DNA from: Cyphellophora europaea CBS 101466
Lineage: Eukaryota > Ascomycota > Eurotiomycetes > Chaetothyriales > Cyphellophoraceae
NCBI RefSeq assembly: GCF_000365145.1
Contig: NW_008481797.1
Location: forward strand, 1,798,001 to 1,862,000
Length of the DNA: 64,000 nt
Direction of reading: 5' to 3'
Below the pieces are notes generated by a model. The model was not told the DNA's origin. It ran no database searches and saw nothing but the letters and a program-made list of their open reading frames with translations. Both the position numbers and the translations under genes were made by a program. This document shows positions 10,985 to 23,321 of the stretch, in pieces. The first letter of the stretch is position 1. Every line of letters starts with the position of its first letter.

Positions 10985-12316
10985 TCACCACTGCTCAAGG
11001 TCCAGCTTGGCCAGCCAGTTGACGACGCCCATGGCCTTGACCAAATTGCCTTTCAGGTCGAGGTGGACCCCGTCGTATTTCTCCGTCTGAATGCTCATAT
11101 TCCAGGTCCCCAGATGCTCAACCCCTCTCTTTGCGGCCTCGTCACGCACACTATGTTCGAAGATCTGCAAAGCTTTATCGCCCTGAGTAAGAATCCACTG
11201 GTCAGGCTTTCTCGTACCTGCCGCGTTCGGCGTGACGATGAGCCGGGGCCAAAGTGATCTCTCCAGGTACGGCGCTTGCTCTATCGCGTGATGATTGATG
11301 CCGTCGAGCCAGTTCAAGGTCGCCTGTAGATCGAGATCGTTCCACAGCCCGTGGCCGAAGACGAATGCATACGGCCGCGATGGCTTCTTGTTCGCGATGA
11401 GCGCTTTGAAGCGGCTGACCTCAAGAGGATCGAGTGGAAAGCGCAGCATCAACTCGATGACAAGATCGAAGGGCTGTGAGCAGGCGAGCGAGTTCGGATC
11501 GTGCTCGATAACAGATGTAGTCGAGTAAATGCCCTGGATGCTGCAGGCCTTGACATCCATCTGGTGATTACAGAAGCAGTTTTCGCTGGGAAAGATGTGA
11601 GCTTTGATTGTCGCAGGTAACGAGAGGAAGCATCTTGACTTACAGCTCCTCCTCATTGAAGTTCCAAGCTGTCACGCCCCCATAGCCAAGATCTTTCCGG
11701 AGGAGCACATTCAGGGCCGCCACGACGTGCCTCATCATGCTATCCCCGACCACAATGACCTTCTCGAAACGACCCAACACCTCGCATACTTCTTCAGTTG
11801 TGTACCAGCGCATGTCGCACCCTCGCGGGATGAAGGGTGTATCGAAACCGATCCGCCCGCCTCCGGAGAAAGCAGCGAGTAGATCGGCGCGTGTCGAGCA
11901 TAGGGGGCCAAACGGCATGTGAAGGTCTAGGGACGAGATATTGCAAGTAGAGCGACTGCGATGCTTGTACCTCGCGAATGTGTCGAGCGTGTCTGGAACG
12001 CGGTAGACGTCGTTCTCAGGTGGCGGAAAATGCGCCCAGGCTGCATTCTGAGTCGGTTGGCCAAACTCGGTGGTAGTGCATAATCGGTCTCTGGAGGTTG
12101 ACAAGGGGAAGGACTGGTATTCAAGATGAGTTGGATCACGGTAAGCAAGTGATGGTGGTGACTTACCCAGACGCGCAGCAACCAGCCGTCGAACTCGATG
12201 CCCAGCGCAAATGCACCAGCCAGGAATAACACTTGAGCAGCAGCCTTGATGATAGTCCTGCGCCGAAGTCGTCTGGCAGACCGGATGGAAGCTGTTACCC
12301 TCCCGTAGAGGTGCAT
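10985..12316 (-). CDS. Membrane-anchored GDSL/PC-esterase-like protein
   Basis: Three exons, 12316..12167, 12113..11644 and 11585..10985, encode 406 aa. The introns are 53 and 58 bp, with GTAAGT donors and CCAG acceptors, and all phases join cleanly. The N-terminus is basic and followed by one hydrophobic segment (about residues 22-42), which predicts a type II signal anchor. The lumenal part carries a GDS motif (VIVVGDSMMRH, Ser about 175) and near the end a DxxH motif (YDGVH, Asp 378 and His 381). This pair is the catalytic signature of SGNH hydrolases of the PC-esterase/trichome-birefringence type, whose members act on or transfer acyl groups of extracellular glycans. The substrate cannot be told. 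Several cysteines fit an oxidising compartment. Exon structure is well supported by frame; the family call is by motif. Confidence 0.75.
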
Positions 12317-12572
12317 GATGATAATGTAAGTGAGTAGCTCAGTATCCGCCCGGAAAACGAAGGTGTTGTTGTTGGAAAAAGGGTGGGAAAAAATTGTCAA
12401 TCAAGTCGATGAAAGTGGTCCGACCAGAGAGGATATTGTGAACAGACAACGAAAACCGGTATTCACATCTGCAAAATCGTGGCATTCGTCGCATTGCACC
12501 GCTCGCATCGGACCATTCCACTGGTACTGATCTTACAAAATGTTGATGTGCTCACGTACTGCTCGGCAGCTT

Positions 12573-14360
12573 TCAAATGCCCATCCACCCGTTTGGCGTC
12601 TGCCGCGGTGCGGTCAGTGAGACGGTCTTCTGCTTCCGAAGCTCGATCTGCGACTGTTCCTCTCGCCATCGCTCAACCTCCTTGCGAGCTTTTTCCACGG
12701 CAGACGCTTTCCCTAGCCCTGTACCTAGAAATCCAGCAGAGTTCTCAGCTTCTTGCTTCCGTTGCGCCGCTAGCCTGCTCATCTGAGCAGTCATGTCTTT
12801 CCAGTTGCTGAGCCCAGTCTGCAGACACTCTCTACATCTTTCGCGGCCTGTATTCTGCTCTTGTTCATCCATAACCCACATCACTGCCTCGGCCGCTTCC
12901 ACACTGTCTCTTGTCCAGCTCAGGCCCTTCTCACGCTCGCTAGCACTGGTTGCGAAGAGGATCTCTCCAATATATATCATTAGCCCGACCTCTTCACAAG
13001 CTTCCTTCAACGTATGAGAAGGTCGAGTATCGCCCGATGGCGGTGGTGGCGGGTATGGTGTGTCAAAGAAGACGTTCTTGATCCCTTCAATGTATGCACC
13101 AACATCAGAGCTTCCGTGCGTTGATTTGCCCAGTGTGCTAGATGGCATGGTTGCGGGAGGGAGACTCTTTCTCGCTCGAAGTACGCTCAGAAAGATGGGC
13201 AGAGCGTCCATCACGTTGCCAGACCGAGCATGGTGAACCGCCAGAGCAGTGGTTGCTCTAAAAAGATTCTGCGTAACGAATTCGTCTTTGCCATTGTTAA
13301 TGACCCCAGTCTTGATGTCAATCACATTGCCGGCGGTCGAGGGTAAGCCTGAGACAGCGATGTCCAAAGCCCAATCGTACATATTCCCAGCCGTACCCGA
13401 GAGACCCTTGAAGTCGCACCAGTCGGCATATGCGAGGGCGGCGTCCAACCTCTGACCATTATCGAAGCCTTTGGTGGTCAAGATCTTCATATAATAGACC
13501 TCCGGCTCCGGGAATGCATCTTCGCATTCATCTTCGTTGGGAACTGTCTGGTTTTTTCGTTTCCTGTCCCAGGGCGGCGGCCTGGGTCTTGGATTACTCG
13601 GCCCTGGAATGGTCTCCCACGAGTACAGCGGGCCTCTCTCATCACCTTTCTTTCGGGCCATGCCTTCTAGATGTTCTGCGACCCGTCCAGCGCCCATCAA
13701 AGCCTGAAAATAACCGCGTCGCCAGGGTTCGCTCTTCATACTGATGTCCAGTCCCGTCCGACCGATGCCTTCAACCAGGGTTTCTCCCTGCAACAGATTC
13801 TTGCCATCCAGTTTTTCATCCTCCAATCTCTCGAGTAACTTCCGAAAATACCAACCGACCGCATTCCAATCTGTAATGACTCTTGCGGCTTTGGCCTCTT
13901 CCTCGTCGGCATACCAGTGGGCAGACCGCAGGTGCCATCTTGACCAGAAACTCCATTCACGCGGAGTAGGGTTGTCATTCTCGATCTTGGTCTGGCGCAA
14001 GCCTGCAGCTACAACGCTCAGCAAGGCTACCACCGACCAAAACACAGTGGCTATACGCAAGGCGCCTTTGGTCTGGGTCCACCATCGCACTTTGGTCTCG
14101 GTGGAAATGAAGCGGCCAATATTCGAAGCTCCGGCTACTGACTGGGCGTGCGCAAGAGGGTGGAGGAAGGGCAGTTGGGGTCTCACAGAAGGTCTCGAGA
14201 CAAGGAGGAGTGACGGCTTCTGAGTAAAGGCCCGGCTTCGGGATGAAGAAGGGGAGAAGAAGGCATTGGGTCGCCTGCGTACTTGAGGAGTCGTGCGAAC
14301 TGAATGCAGCCGACGACGTGCCGCGGAGCCGAGGGCGTTACATTGCGTTGGCGGGGGCAT
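12573..14360 (-). CDS. Mitochondrial membrane protein with helical-repeat domain
   Basis: A single exon encodes 595 aa from an ATG at 14360. The first 90 residues are rich in Arg, Ser and Ala with almost no acidic residues, as expected of a mitochondrial presequence. One transmembrane helix follows at about 100-121 (IATVFWSVVALLSVVAAGL). The remainder is soluble and mostly helical, with a TPR-like feel (for example 'RLDAALAYADWCDFKGLSGTAGNMYDWALDIA'), and ends in a charged helix. From memory, orthologues of this protein in fungal databases are often labelled 'MFS maltose permease'. A single transmembrane segment contradicts that label. The role is unknown; an inner-membrane anchored assembly or scaffold protein is an inference. 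Confidence 0.7.
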   Translation of the reverse strand: MPPPTQCNALGSAARRRLHSVRTTPQVRRRPNAFFSPSSSRSRAFTQKPSLLLVSRPSVRPQLPFLHPLAHAQSVAGASNIGRFISTETKVRWWTQTKGALRIATVFWSVVALLSVVAAGLRQTKIENDNPTPREWSFWSRWHLRSAHWYADEEEAKAARVITDWNAVGWYFRKLLERLEDEKLDGKNLLQGETLVEGIGRTGLDISMKSEPWRRGYFQALMGAGRVAEHLEGMARKKGDERGPLYSWETIPGPSNPRPRPPPWDRKRKNQTVPNEDECEDAFPEPEVYYMKILTTKGFDNGQRLDAALAYADWCDFKGLSGTAGNMYDWALDIAVSGLPSTAGNVIDIKTGVINNGKDEFVTQNLFRATTALAVHHARSGNVMDALPIFLSVLRARKSLPPATMPSSTLGKSTHGSSDVGAYIEGIKNVFFDTPYPPPPPSGDTRPSHTLKEACEEVGLMIYIGEILFATSASEREKGLSWTRDSVEAAEAVMWVMDEQEQNTGRERCRECLQTGLSNWKDMTAQMSRLAAQRKQEAENSAGFLGTGLGKASAVEKARKEVERWREEQSQIELRKQKTVSLTAPRQTPNGWMGI

Positions 14361-15139
14361 ATTGGCAAGCAATTAGCTATGCTGAACTATTGGAGTCATC
14401 GCACAGGTCGTTATCCATACGATGCACCTCTACACAGTGGTGCGACGGCGAGGTCCTTGTCAATCCGCGATGAACTGCGTCGTCGATCTTTCTGATGCTT
14501 GGCGTCCGTCGCAGTCGCTGGATCCACCGAAGCGATGCCACCGCACCTTTGGTTGAGCTCACTGCCATCTTCCTTTTCCTTCATCACGGCCACCGGAATG
14601 TGGCAACGCGGTAGCTATGTCATCGGCCACTTGTGGTACGTCAATCAGGCAACCATTTTAAATCTTCAGCACCCAGCAAAGTCTGATGTGTAGCACCCTT
14701 CGCGCTCTTTTAGGGGGTCAGTCTCGCTTTCCACCTAAGTCTTGGCCACCTCGATTACCAGGACGGGTATAGATCACAGCCGAGCGAGCGTTATGGCCAA
14801 AAGTATGCTGCCTACGATCTTGTGCTGCATAACTACCTCGTCAGATTTTGCAAGTTGAAACCCTCCTCAGGCAGAATACGAAGACTCATAGGCATCCGCC
14901 AATCTCTTTGCTTGGCTGTCCATTCATAAACACTGAGTTCCCGCATTGGGCATCGTACTCGCCTGCTGAACACGGGCGCCGCGGCCTCCTGGCATTTCTC
15001 GGCCACTATTTCACCAAAACGACAACTCCCGTCTCTGTTGCTTCTCTTGACTATTTACACTACCTAATGGCAGCTCTTCTGTTACTTTGTCCTCATTCCT
15101 TTAGTATCTTGATTTGATTCCTTCGACCTTTCCGCCAGC
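14361..15139. promoter_or_regulatory. Shared divergent promoter region
   Basis: This 0.78-kb region separates the minus-strand mitochondrial protein from the plus-strand ABC transporter. The last 80 bases before the ABC start are CT-rich, as is common for fungal core promoters and 5' leaders. I see no coding sequence of its own. No specific transcription factor site can be assigned with confidence. Confidence 0.5.
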
Positions 15140-18100
15140 ATGAATGAAAAGACACCGCCCACAGCAGACCAAGCGTCCAGCCAGAAGGTAGACAAGACAG
15201 CACAGGTCAACGATGACACCAAGGCCGAGGAGAAGACCAAAGCTCCCATCGGCAATTACTGGCGCATCCTCTCATATGGGTCAGGCGGCGAGCATGCACT
15301 CATCTTGGGAGCTTTCTTCGCCTCCGCCGCTTCAGGCGTTGCGATGCCTTTGATGAACATTGTCTTTGGCAACCTGACCGGCACCTTCAACTCCTATGCT
15401 ACAGGCGATATACAGGATACTGGCGATTTCAACAGTACACTCAACCGTTATTCGTGAGCTTGTCTTTGTCTTCGCTACAGCCTTCATGCTAATAGTTTAT
15501 GCCAGTCTCTACATCTTTCTGCTCTTCATTGGCAAGTTTGTCTTGTGCTACATCTCCATGGTAAGGCACCGTCCGAAACCCAGGTCATCTGGCTGACGCT
15601 GCAGTTCTGTTTTCGAGTTGTCAGTCTCCGTGTTTCGGCGGCACTCCGTTTATCGTACATGGAATCCCTATTCAGGCAAACTGTTGCGAAGCTCGACGTT
15701 GTGTCTGCTGGCACAGTTTCTAACACTATCACCTCTTCCGCCAACACCATACAAGTCAGCATCTCGGACAGATTGGCCTACTTCTTCCAATCTGTTTCTC
15801 TCATCATTGCAGCCTACATCATTGCTTTTGTCTATTCTTGGAAATTGACCTTGATATCGAGCGCGCAACTACTTTTCGTTTTAGTCGTGTACAGCATTAC
15901 GACCCCAGCAATCCTCAAATCTTTGCAGCGTGTGGAAAAGACCGACGCAAAGCACGCTTCGGTCGCCTCGGAGATCTTTTCGTCAATCCGCACCGTGTTT
16001 GCTTTAGGCGCAGAGCTCTCTCTTTCGAAAAAGTACTACAGCCTCGTCGACGAATCAGGACGCTATGGCGAACGCCTGTCCCCCTTTATTGGATTTCAAC
16101 TGATGCCAATGTTTTTCGCCATGTTCTCTACCTTCGCTTTAGCCTTCTGGGCTGGTCTCAAGTTCTATTATGAGGGGTCGATCGCCAATGTCAACACGGT
16201 TATCATTGCCTTCTTCTCGGTTTTGATTGTCGTTTCTATACTTGGTAAGTCTCCCATGTCTCGACTGGGATCACCCTATTGACATTCTCACCAGGTCAGG
16301 TCGTTCAGCCAGTGATGAACATCATGAAGGCCGTGACCGCTTCTGTTCCCTTCTTTGACATTATAGATTCCGAGCGCACGTCCGTCGATGGGAAGAGGGC
16401 GCCCGAAGTTTCCGCTCACGAAGATCTCGAGCTAAAGGGCGTGACATTCGCATATCCGACGCGACCAGGTGTCCAGGTCCTTGACAACTTCAACGTTCGT
16501 TTCCAAAAGGGTAAAACGACAGCCCTTGTTGGCCCTTCGGGTTCCGGAAAGTCAACCATTGTTGGACTCTTGGAGAGGTGGTATTCGCTGGACGATCCAC
16601 AGACTCGTCCAAATACTTCAACCGCCAATTCAGAGAAAGATCCGGCGGCAAAAGCTGTCGACGACAACGAGCAAGAAACAGTGCAAAATCAAGGCACCAT
16701 CTCATGTGGTCAACACAACATCGACTCTCTAGCATTGAAGTGGTGGAGATCTCAGATTGGCCTCGTCCAGCAGGAGCCATTCCTCTTCAACGACACAATC
16801 TTGAACAACGTCGCATTTGGCCTTCTTGGGACAGAATGGGAGGATTATTCCGAAGACAAGAAGCTCGAACTCGTGAAAGAAGCTTGTAAGGAATCATACG
16901 CCGATGAATTCGTCGAAAAACTGCCACAGGGCTACTCAACCAAAGTCGGAGAATCCGGCATCAAACTATCGGGCGGTCAACGTCAACGCCTGGCCATCGC
17001 GCGAAGCATCGTTCGCCGACCCGCCATTCTCATCCTGGACGAAGCTACCAGCTCCATTGATATTCGCAGCGAAGCTGTTGTGCAAAAGGCATTGGATAGA
17101 GTCAGCAGAGAACGGACCACCATCGTCATTGCCCACAGGTTGGCAACCATTCGCAAAGCAGATCACATCGTCGTCCTTCGGAGTGGCACCAAAGTCGAAG
17201 AGGGCACGCATGAAGAGCTCCTGTTGAACGAAGACGGCCTGTACAGCGGCTTGGTGCGCGCACAACAGATCCAAGAAGAAGCGACCGACGAGCCAGCCGC
17301 TTCCTCGACCAGCAGTGCGCCAGCCGACCTGATGCGAACGCACTCCACCGCCGCACGCTCCGTCGCAGAAACCCGCCACGAAGGCGAAAGTAACTCTCCC
17401 ACGTACAAGAAGCGAGGCTTCCTCCGCTCCGTCGGCTTCCTGCTCGTCGAGCAGCGCAAGAAATGGATCTACATGCTCCTCATCCTCATTGGCGCCATGG
17501 GCGCCGGCGGATCCTTCGCACTCCAGAGCTGGTTCTTCGCCAAATTGATCGAAGTCTTCACCTTCGTGGGGCAGCGCCTCCTGAACGCGCGCGACCACTG
17601 GAGCCTGATGTTCTTCATCCTCGCGCTCGCCAATGCCGCCTTCTACGGCGCCATCGGCTATGCGGGCGGCATGCTCTCGGCCTCCACGAGCGCCATGGCC
17701 CGCAGAGACTACTTCGCTAACACGATTCGCCAACCCGTCCCGTACTTCGACGGCGAGGACAACTCTTCGGGCGATATCATGTCGCGCCTCAGCAGCGACC
17801 CCAAGCAGATCGGCGAACTCATGGGCTTGAACGGCGCGTTTCCCCTCATCTCAATTTTCAACTTGTTGTCCTGCATGATCATCTCCTTCTACTTCGGCTG
17901 GAAGCTGACGATCGTCATCGTCTTCGCCGCCGTGCCGCTCCTACTGGTCTGCCAGTTCATCAAGTTCAACAACGAGTTCAAGTTCGAGGAGATGAACGCC
18001 AACGTCTTCTCCAGCAGCTCCGCATTCGCCACCGAGTCCATTGCCGCTTTCCGCACCGTCTCCTCGCTGACTATGGAAGATACCATTATCGCCAAGTATT

Positions 18101-19326
18101 CCAAGCTGCTCTCGGATCAGGTCGCTGCATCCACAAAGCGAGCATCGTACGCCATGCTGGTCAACGCTTTCTGTGACAGTGTTGAACTCGCCGCCATGGC
18201 GCTTACTTTCTGGTATGGCGGACGCCTGCTGGGGTCTCGCGAATACGAGCCCACGCAATTCTTCGTTATCTATGGTCAGTCTATCCTCATTCCGCACAGC
18301 TTGACAACGCCTCGATAGTGCATCAACTACCACACCCAGTTGTCGAACGCTGTCTCGATCCGCACGTTGCAAAGCCCTGTACTAACTCGTGCTGCAGTTG
18401 CCATCATCCAAGGCTCGATCGCCGCAGGACAATTCTTCTCCGCCGCACCCAGCATCGTGACCGCGACAGCCAGCGCGAACCGCATCCTACGTCTCCGCAC
18501 TCTGGGCCTCAACAACTCCTCCACACAACAAGACCTCCCACCTTCAACCTCGAACCTAGGCTCCTCGATCGAGCTCGACCGTGTCTCCTTCCAGTACCCG
18601 ACCCGCGACGTACCCACCTTCCAGAACCTCTCCCTCTCCATCCCCGCCGGCTCCTTCGCCGCCTTCGTCGGCCCTTCCGGCTGCGGCAAGACCAGCGTCA
18701 TCTCCCTCCTTGAACGCTTCTACGAACCCCTGAGCGGAACCGTCAAGCTCGACGGCGCCGATGTCCGCGATAGCTCATTACCCACGTACCGCCGCTCCTT
18801 GTCCCTCGTAGCCCAGGAGCCCAAGCTCTTCAGCGGCACGATCCGCGAGAACCTCGTGCTCGGCATCGAAGACCAGGATATTCCCGATGACCGCGTCCAC
18901 CAAGCCTGCCGCGACGCCGAGATCCACGACTTCATCATCTCGCTGCCGGACGGCTACGGCACCGAGCTAGGCATCAACACCGCCACCGCGCTGTCGGGTG
19001 GCCAGAAGCAGCGCCTCTGTCTGGCGCGCGCCCTGCTGCGCCGCCCGAAGCTGCTGCTGCTCGACGAGGCAACGTCGAGTCTAGATTCGCAAAGCGAGAG
19101 GCTGGTGCAGCAGGCCATCGAGCGCCTGGCGGGCCAGCGCAGCATGACGGTCGTGGCGGTCGCGCACCGTCTGGCCACCATCCAGAAGGCGGATGTCATC
19201 TTCGTCTTTGGCGAGAGCGAGGTCGGCGTCGGTGCCAAAATCCTCGAGAGAGGCAGTCACAGTGAATTGCTGCGGAAGCGGGGCGCATACTGGCAGATGT
19301 GCCAGGCTCAGGCTCTTGACCGATAA
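15140..19326 (+). CDS. Full-size ABC transporter, ABCB (MDR) type
   Basis: Five exons, 15140..15453, 15506..15560, 15605..16244, 16295..18274 and 18398..19326, encode 1305 aa. Introns are 52, 44, 50 and 123 bp, with matching phases and good branch sites (GCTAAT, ACTAAC). The architecture is TMD1-NBD1-TMD2-NBD2. NBD1 has Walker A GPSGSGKST at about 416-424, signature LSGGQRQR at about 561 and Walker B ILILDEATSS. NBD2 has Walker A GPSGCGKTS from about 1088, signature LSGGQKQR and Walker B LLLLDEATSSLD. Both sites look catalytically complete. The family exports lipophilic compounds or peptides across the plasma or vacuolar membrane. The N-terminus is short, hydrophilic and Lys/Thr-rich. The substrate is unknown; no biosynthetic gene cluster lies next to it, which argues against a dedicated metabolite exporter. 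Confidence 0.92.
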
Positions 19327-20433
19327 AAAGACGGGCCCAGTTCGGTGGCGAGTGTTGACATTCATCCTCTCTCTCTCTCTCTGTGTACTTTGTAATTCTC
19401 GAGCGTACGAGGACTCGATATGGTTCGGGTTATAGCAAATGAAATCGGGGTAGCGGGCGCATGACATATCTTAGAGCTAAACCCATCTCCGCGGTCGCGA
19501 ATAGAACGAGACGAGCTGTGTTCATCACTCAGGCTCGATTGTGGTCCCAAACCAGACACTGTTCGCCTGCATGGTACACACCTCTGGCATGCACTTACAT
19601 GATCCTTTCCCCCATGTTAGACCAGAACCAGGACCATGTCACGGGTGAACGGTTCCGTCGCTCTCCAGGCACGGGGTTCCGAGCAGGTAATCTGATTCTT
19701 CGGGCCGTTGTCGTGATATATACGTAGTTGCTGGACGGAGCGAGGTTCGTTCGGGTTGGGTCTAGACAGCCAAATCACAACGAACGCGAGACATCCCATC
19801 CCATTTCCATTCCCAATTCCGCCCACAGGCATTTCACTGCTTCCGAGCATTGATATTCGAAGAGGTGTGTGCATATACAGTCAATCGTCCTGAGGAGCTT
19901 GCACCAAAATTAGCAACGAAACTACAGATGAGAATGGGAAGAGAAGGTCTAAAAGTGATTTGGTTTCAATTGAGTGGTCTGTCTATTGCTTCGCCGGACT
20001 GCTTGTTCTGGCTCATAGTCAACAGTACAGATGAGATTCTGACAAAGTCGCTGGACGTAAGCAGAGCGTTCTATGGCATCTCTCGTGCCAATGATATCGC
20101 CCTCTGCGCCGTGCCGATGGTAATGAACTAAACGGGCTCGTCCACTGGGTATCATACTCTGTGAGCTGCCGCAAAACTCCCATATCACCATTCATGTATT
20201 GATGTTCCAGCACCGCACCCGAACTCCACGCTGGATTAAGTTCCAAGCACCGCTCCCATTGTATGCATATCATAAAGTGTTGCTTAAGCGTCCGTGAACA
20301 ATGGATATCGATGAGTGCGTATCGTAAGTCGTTCTTGTTCGGCCGTGAACCTCAGTTGTATGCTTCCTCAACCCGATAATTTCGCTCAAAACCCAAAATG
20401 TCAAGGCTCCGTATTATGTGCTGAATCTCATGA
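19327..20433. other. Intergenic region between convergent genes
   Basis: This holds the 3' flanks of the ABC transporter and of GRR1. A CT microsatellite lies at about 19368-19383. I see no further gene; the short open frames have no domain. Confidence 0.5.
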
Positions 20434-23321
20434 TCAGGGTACATTGCTCATGGGAACGTCCTCGATATCGTCCGTAGACTCGCGTTCCCGGCTTGGACCG
20501 CGAGAACCGGATGACTCGCCCTGCGTAGGAGGCACGCGCTCTATCTGCTCAGGGCTAAGCAAGGGCAGCTCGATAGTCCTGCTCGAATCACCGCGAGAAA
20601 GGTCTGGGCGCAGCTGCTGGGCAGAGTCCGCCTCAGCCAGCGCCTGAAGCATTCTCTGGCGGTCCTCTTCTTCCTCACGTCTCGATCTTGACACATTCCG
20701 ACTACCACCGGCCATACCGAACGGGTTCCGACTTTCAGGCGACGAAAAGGGGTTGGTCCTCATGCTTGATAAAATGTGGCTCAGTCGTGAACGACTGCTG
20801 ACGCGAGAGGTGTGCGGACTGTTTGATCGGGATGCGTGGCGGCTTGCTGAGCGGCTGCCTGGAATGGTTGACATGATAGCCTCGTGGTTGGCATCGAACG
20901 TACTGAACTCAAGGTCGGGTCGCAAATATGTCTGTCGAATATCTGCGGCACTACGCATTCCCAAATCATACAGATGGTTGCTCTGAGGGCGAGGCGCAGC
21001 AAGGGCAGGACCGAAGCCTGATTGAACGCGGCGTTGAGCTCGCAGTGGCATGTCGTCGAACTGGTCCATCGAAGGTAGAGGTTGCTGACCAAAGACCGGA
21101 GCGGGCGCAGAGGATGGCGGCGGTGGCTGCGGGCCAAAGTAGCTGTGGCTTGATTCAACCAAGGTATGACGTCGAGATGGAGTTCGTCCTGGGCTGGGGA
21201 CATCCAGATCGTAATTAGGCGTGACGTCCGAGCTCATAACTTGAGCTGGACTACGAGAGCGGTGCTCGTACATGGTACTGGGCCCAGGTACACCCATCAT
21301 GCCTGGTTGAAGCGAAGCCCGCATGCTCATGTCAGGCGTCCAAGCACCATACCGCTCGATCTGGTCGTTGTTCAAGAGAGGCATTTCGACGTGATAACTT
21401 GGTAGCTCATGCAGACTACGGGGCCGCTGACGAGCTCGAGGATTGGTCATGAATGGTGAAATGCGTCTGGGTGGTAATGACATGTCCATACTCTGGTCAT
21501 TGCCGTCAATGGTGCCATCGTCTGACATCGTGTCAGCGCCAGGACTCTCGACCCCGTCGAGGAGGCTGTCATCGATAGGATCGCGGTTATCGCGCTCCGC
21601 TTGCTCCATGGCCAAACGTAGAAGGTAGTCTCGGAGGCGTTGAACACCATCTCCGGAGAACACACAGAAGACATCGCGCTGGGGATGAGTGAATTCGGGG
21701 GGGGCATCTCGACAGAAACGAGTAAGATCTTCTCGTAGAAAGGCTTGCACACCTGTCAGGGAGAGGTGGGTGAGTCGAGGACAATTGTGAAGTAAAGCAG
21801 TGATGCCCTAGTCATGTTAGCTTGTTTCAGGCAATGCGAGGGGAAAAGTACCTTTAGTGTGAGGTTGATGCAATAACTGAGATGAACACGCTCTAGAGAC
21901 ACGAACTGAGAAGGTACATCAACTCTTCCAGACGAGCTGAACATGACGGGTCCACGAGCCAGTGCCATGATGCTCACATCTGTCAAGTTTTGACATTTGA
22001 CAAGGCCAATGCGTCGCAATTTGGGAAGTTGTGCCAGTTGCCGCACACTCGAGTCGGTCAGTCGCGAGCAGCAAGCCAGGTCGATGTACCTAATTCGATT
22101 ACAGGCCTTGACCAGTTGAATCACAGCAGCATCCGTCAGATTGATGCAATGGCCCAGATGAATGTAGTGTAGGTTCTTGGTGAGCTTGCAAATAGAGGCT
22201 ACAGCTCGGTCTGTAATGTGGCGGCACTTGGCGAGAACCAGGTTTCGCAATCGAGGAGCTGCAGGAATGATGCGGGCAATGGCGTCGTCGCGGACTTGCT
22301 CGCAAGCAGTCAAGTCCAAAATCCTCAGAGCTTCAAACGTTAGAGCTGGATTGAGATTGGTGAAAGCACTGTCATTAATGTCGACACAGTGGGCCAGGCG
22401 CAGCTCTCGTAGATGAACCAAGTTGGACAGGAGCGCCGTCACAGATTCGGAACTGATGGAGGAGCACTGGGCTAGATCGATCTCGAGGATGGAGCGGCAG
22501 TTCTTTGCGACTTCGATGACCGACGCGTCCGTAATCTTGGAGACACCGTTGAGCTTCAAGCGCTTGAGTTGTCGGCAATGGTAAGCGATCTCGGCGAGAG
22601 AATCGTCGGTAATGTTGGAGCAATTCGTTACGTTGAGACCTTGTAGCTTGGAGCAGTTCTGGGCCACAACCTGCAAGGTCTTGTCGGTCAAGGCCTCCAG
22701 ATCTGTCACATCCAGAGCCTGGAGCTTCTTGCAGCCGTCTACCAGACCAGCCACGCCGAAATCAGTCAACTTGGAGCAGTTTGTCAGAGTCAAACGCTCG
22801 ATGCCCTTGCAGTGCATGAAGGATGTAACTGAGCCATCGCTCAGCTTATCGGAGATTGCGGACAGGTTCAGCCTCTTGACCATCTCATGGTAGGGAAAAT
22901 ATGCCTTATCTTCTGCTTGAAGTGATCTTGTAACCGTCTGCAGGTTGGCCCATTTGTTGCACAGTGGACGGTGCCAGAGGATGCCAACTGCATATAACGC
23001 CCAGTGATATGATACTAGCATGCAGTTTCTTAGATCGGCGGTAGTAGTCAGCTTTGAGAAGACAGACATGAGGATCTCGGGAGGGAGTTTCGAGATAGGA
23101 GTCAGGCGGTGTTTCTGATCCAGATCGACTTCGCTATCGCAATCACGGACAACGGTGATGGCGCCGAGCGATGACTGTGAATCGTTGCCATGGCCCATGA
23201 AGAAATCGGTATCGTCATCGTCGATTGGGTTGGCGGAGGTATCTGAACTATCGGACTCGACGGTGACTGTGCTAAGATTACGGACGTGTAACGGCGGCAG
23301 CCGGCGGCGCGGGCTCGCCAT
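20434..23321 (-). CDS. GRR1: F-box/LRR receptor of SCF ubiquitin ligase (GRR1-like)
   Basis: Two exons, 23321..21852 and 21807..20434, encode about 947 aa. The 44-bp intron has a GTACTT donor and a GACTAG acceptor and joins in frame inside the last repeats. An acidic/Ser N-terminus precedes the F-box at about 74-119 (ISKLPPEILMSVFSKL), which binds Skp1. About 13 leucine-rich repeats of the cysteine-containing type follow, to about residue 500 ('CSKLTDFGVAGLV', 'CRHITDRAVASIC'). The repeats end with the family-typical block 'LTHLSLTGVQAFLREDL' and 'QRDVFCVFSGDGV'. The last 400 residues are Ser/Arg/Pro-rich and disordered. In yeast Grr1 couples nutrient signals and the cell cycle to ubiquitination of phosphorylated substrates. 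The first ATG is at 23321; upstream frame lacks an ATG. Confidence 0.92.

Noticed and set aside
16966..17733. Minus-strand open frame of 255 aa
   Set aside because: It is antisense to NBD1 and the linker of the ABC transporter, where the sense frame has Walker and signature motifs.
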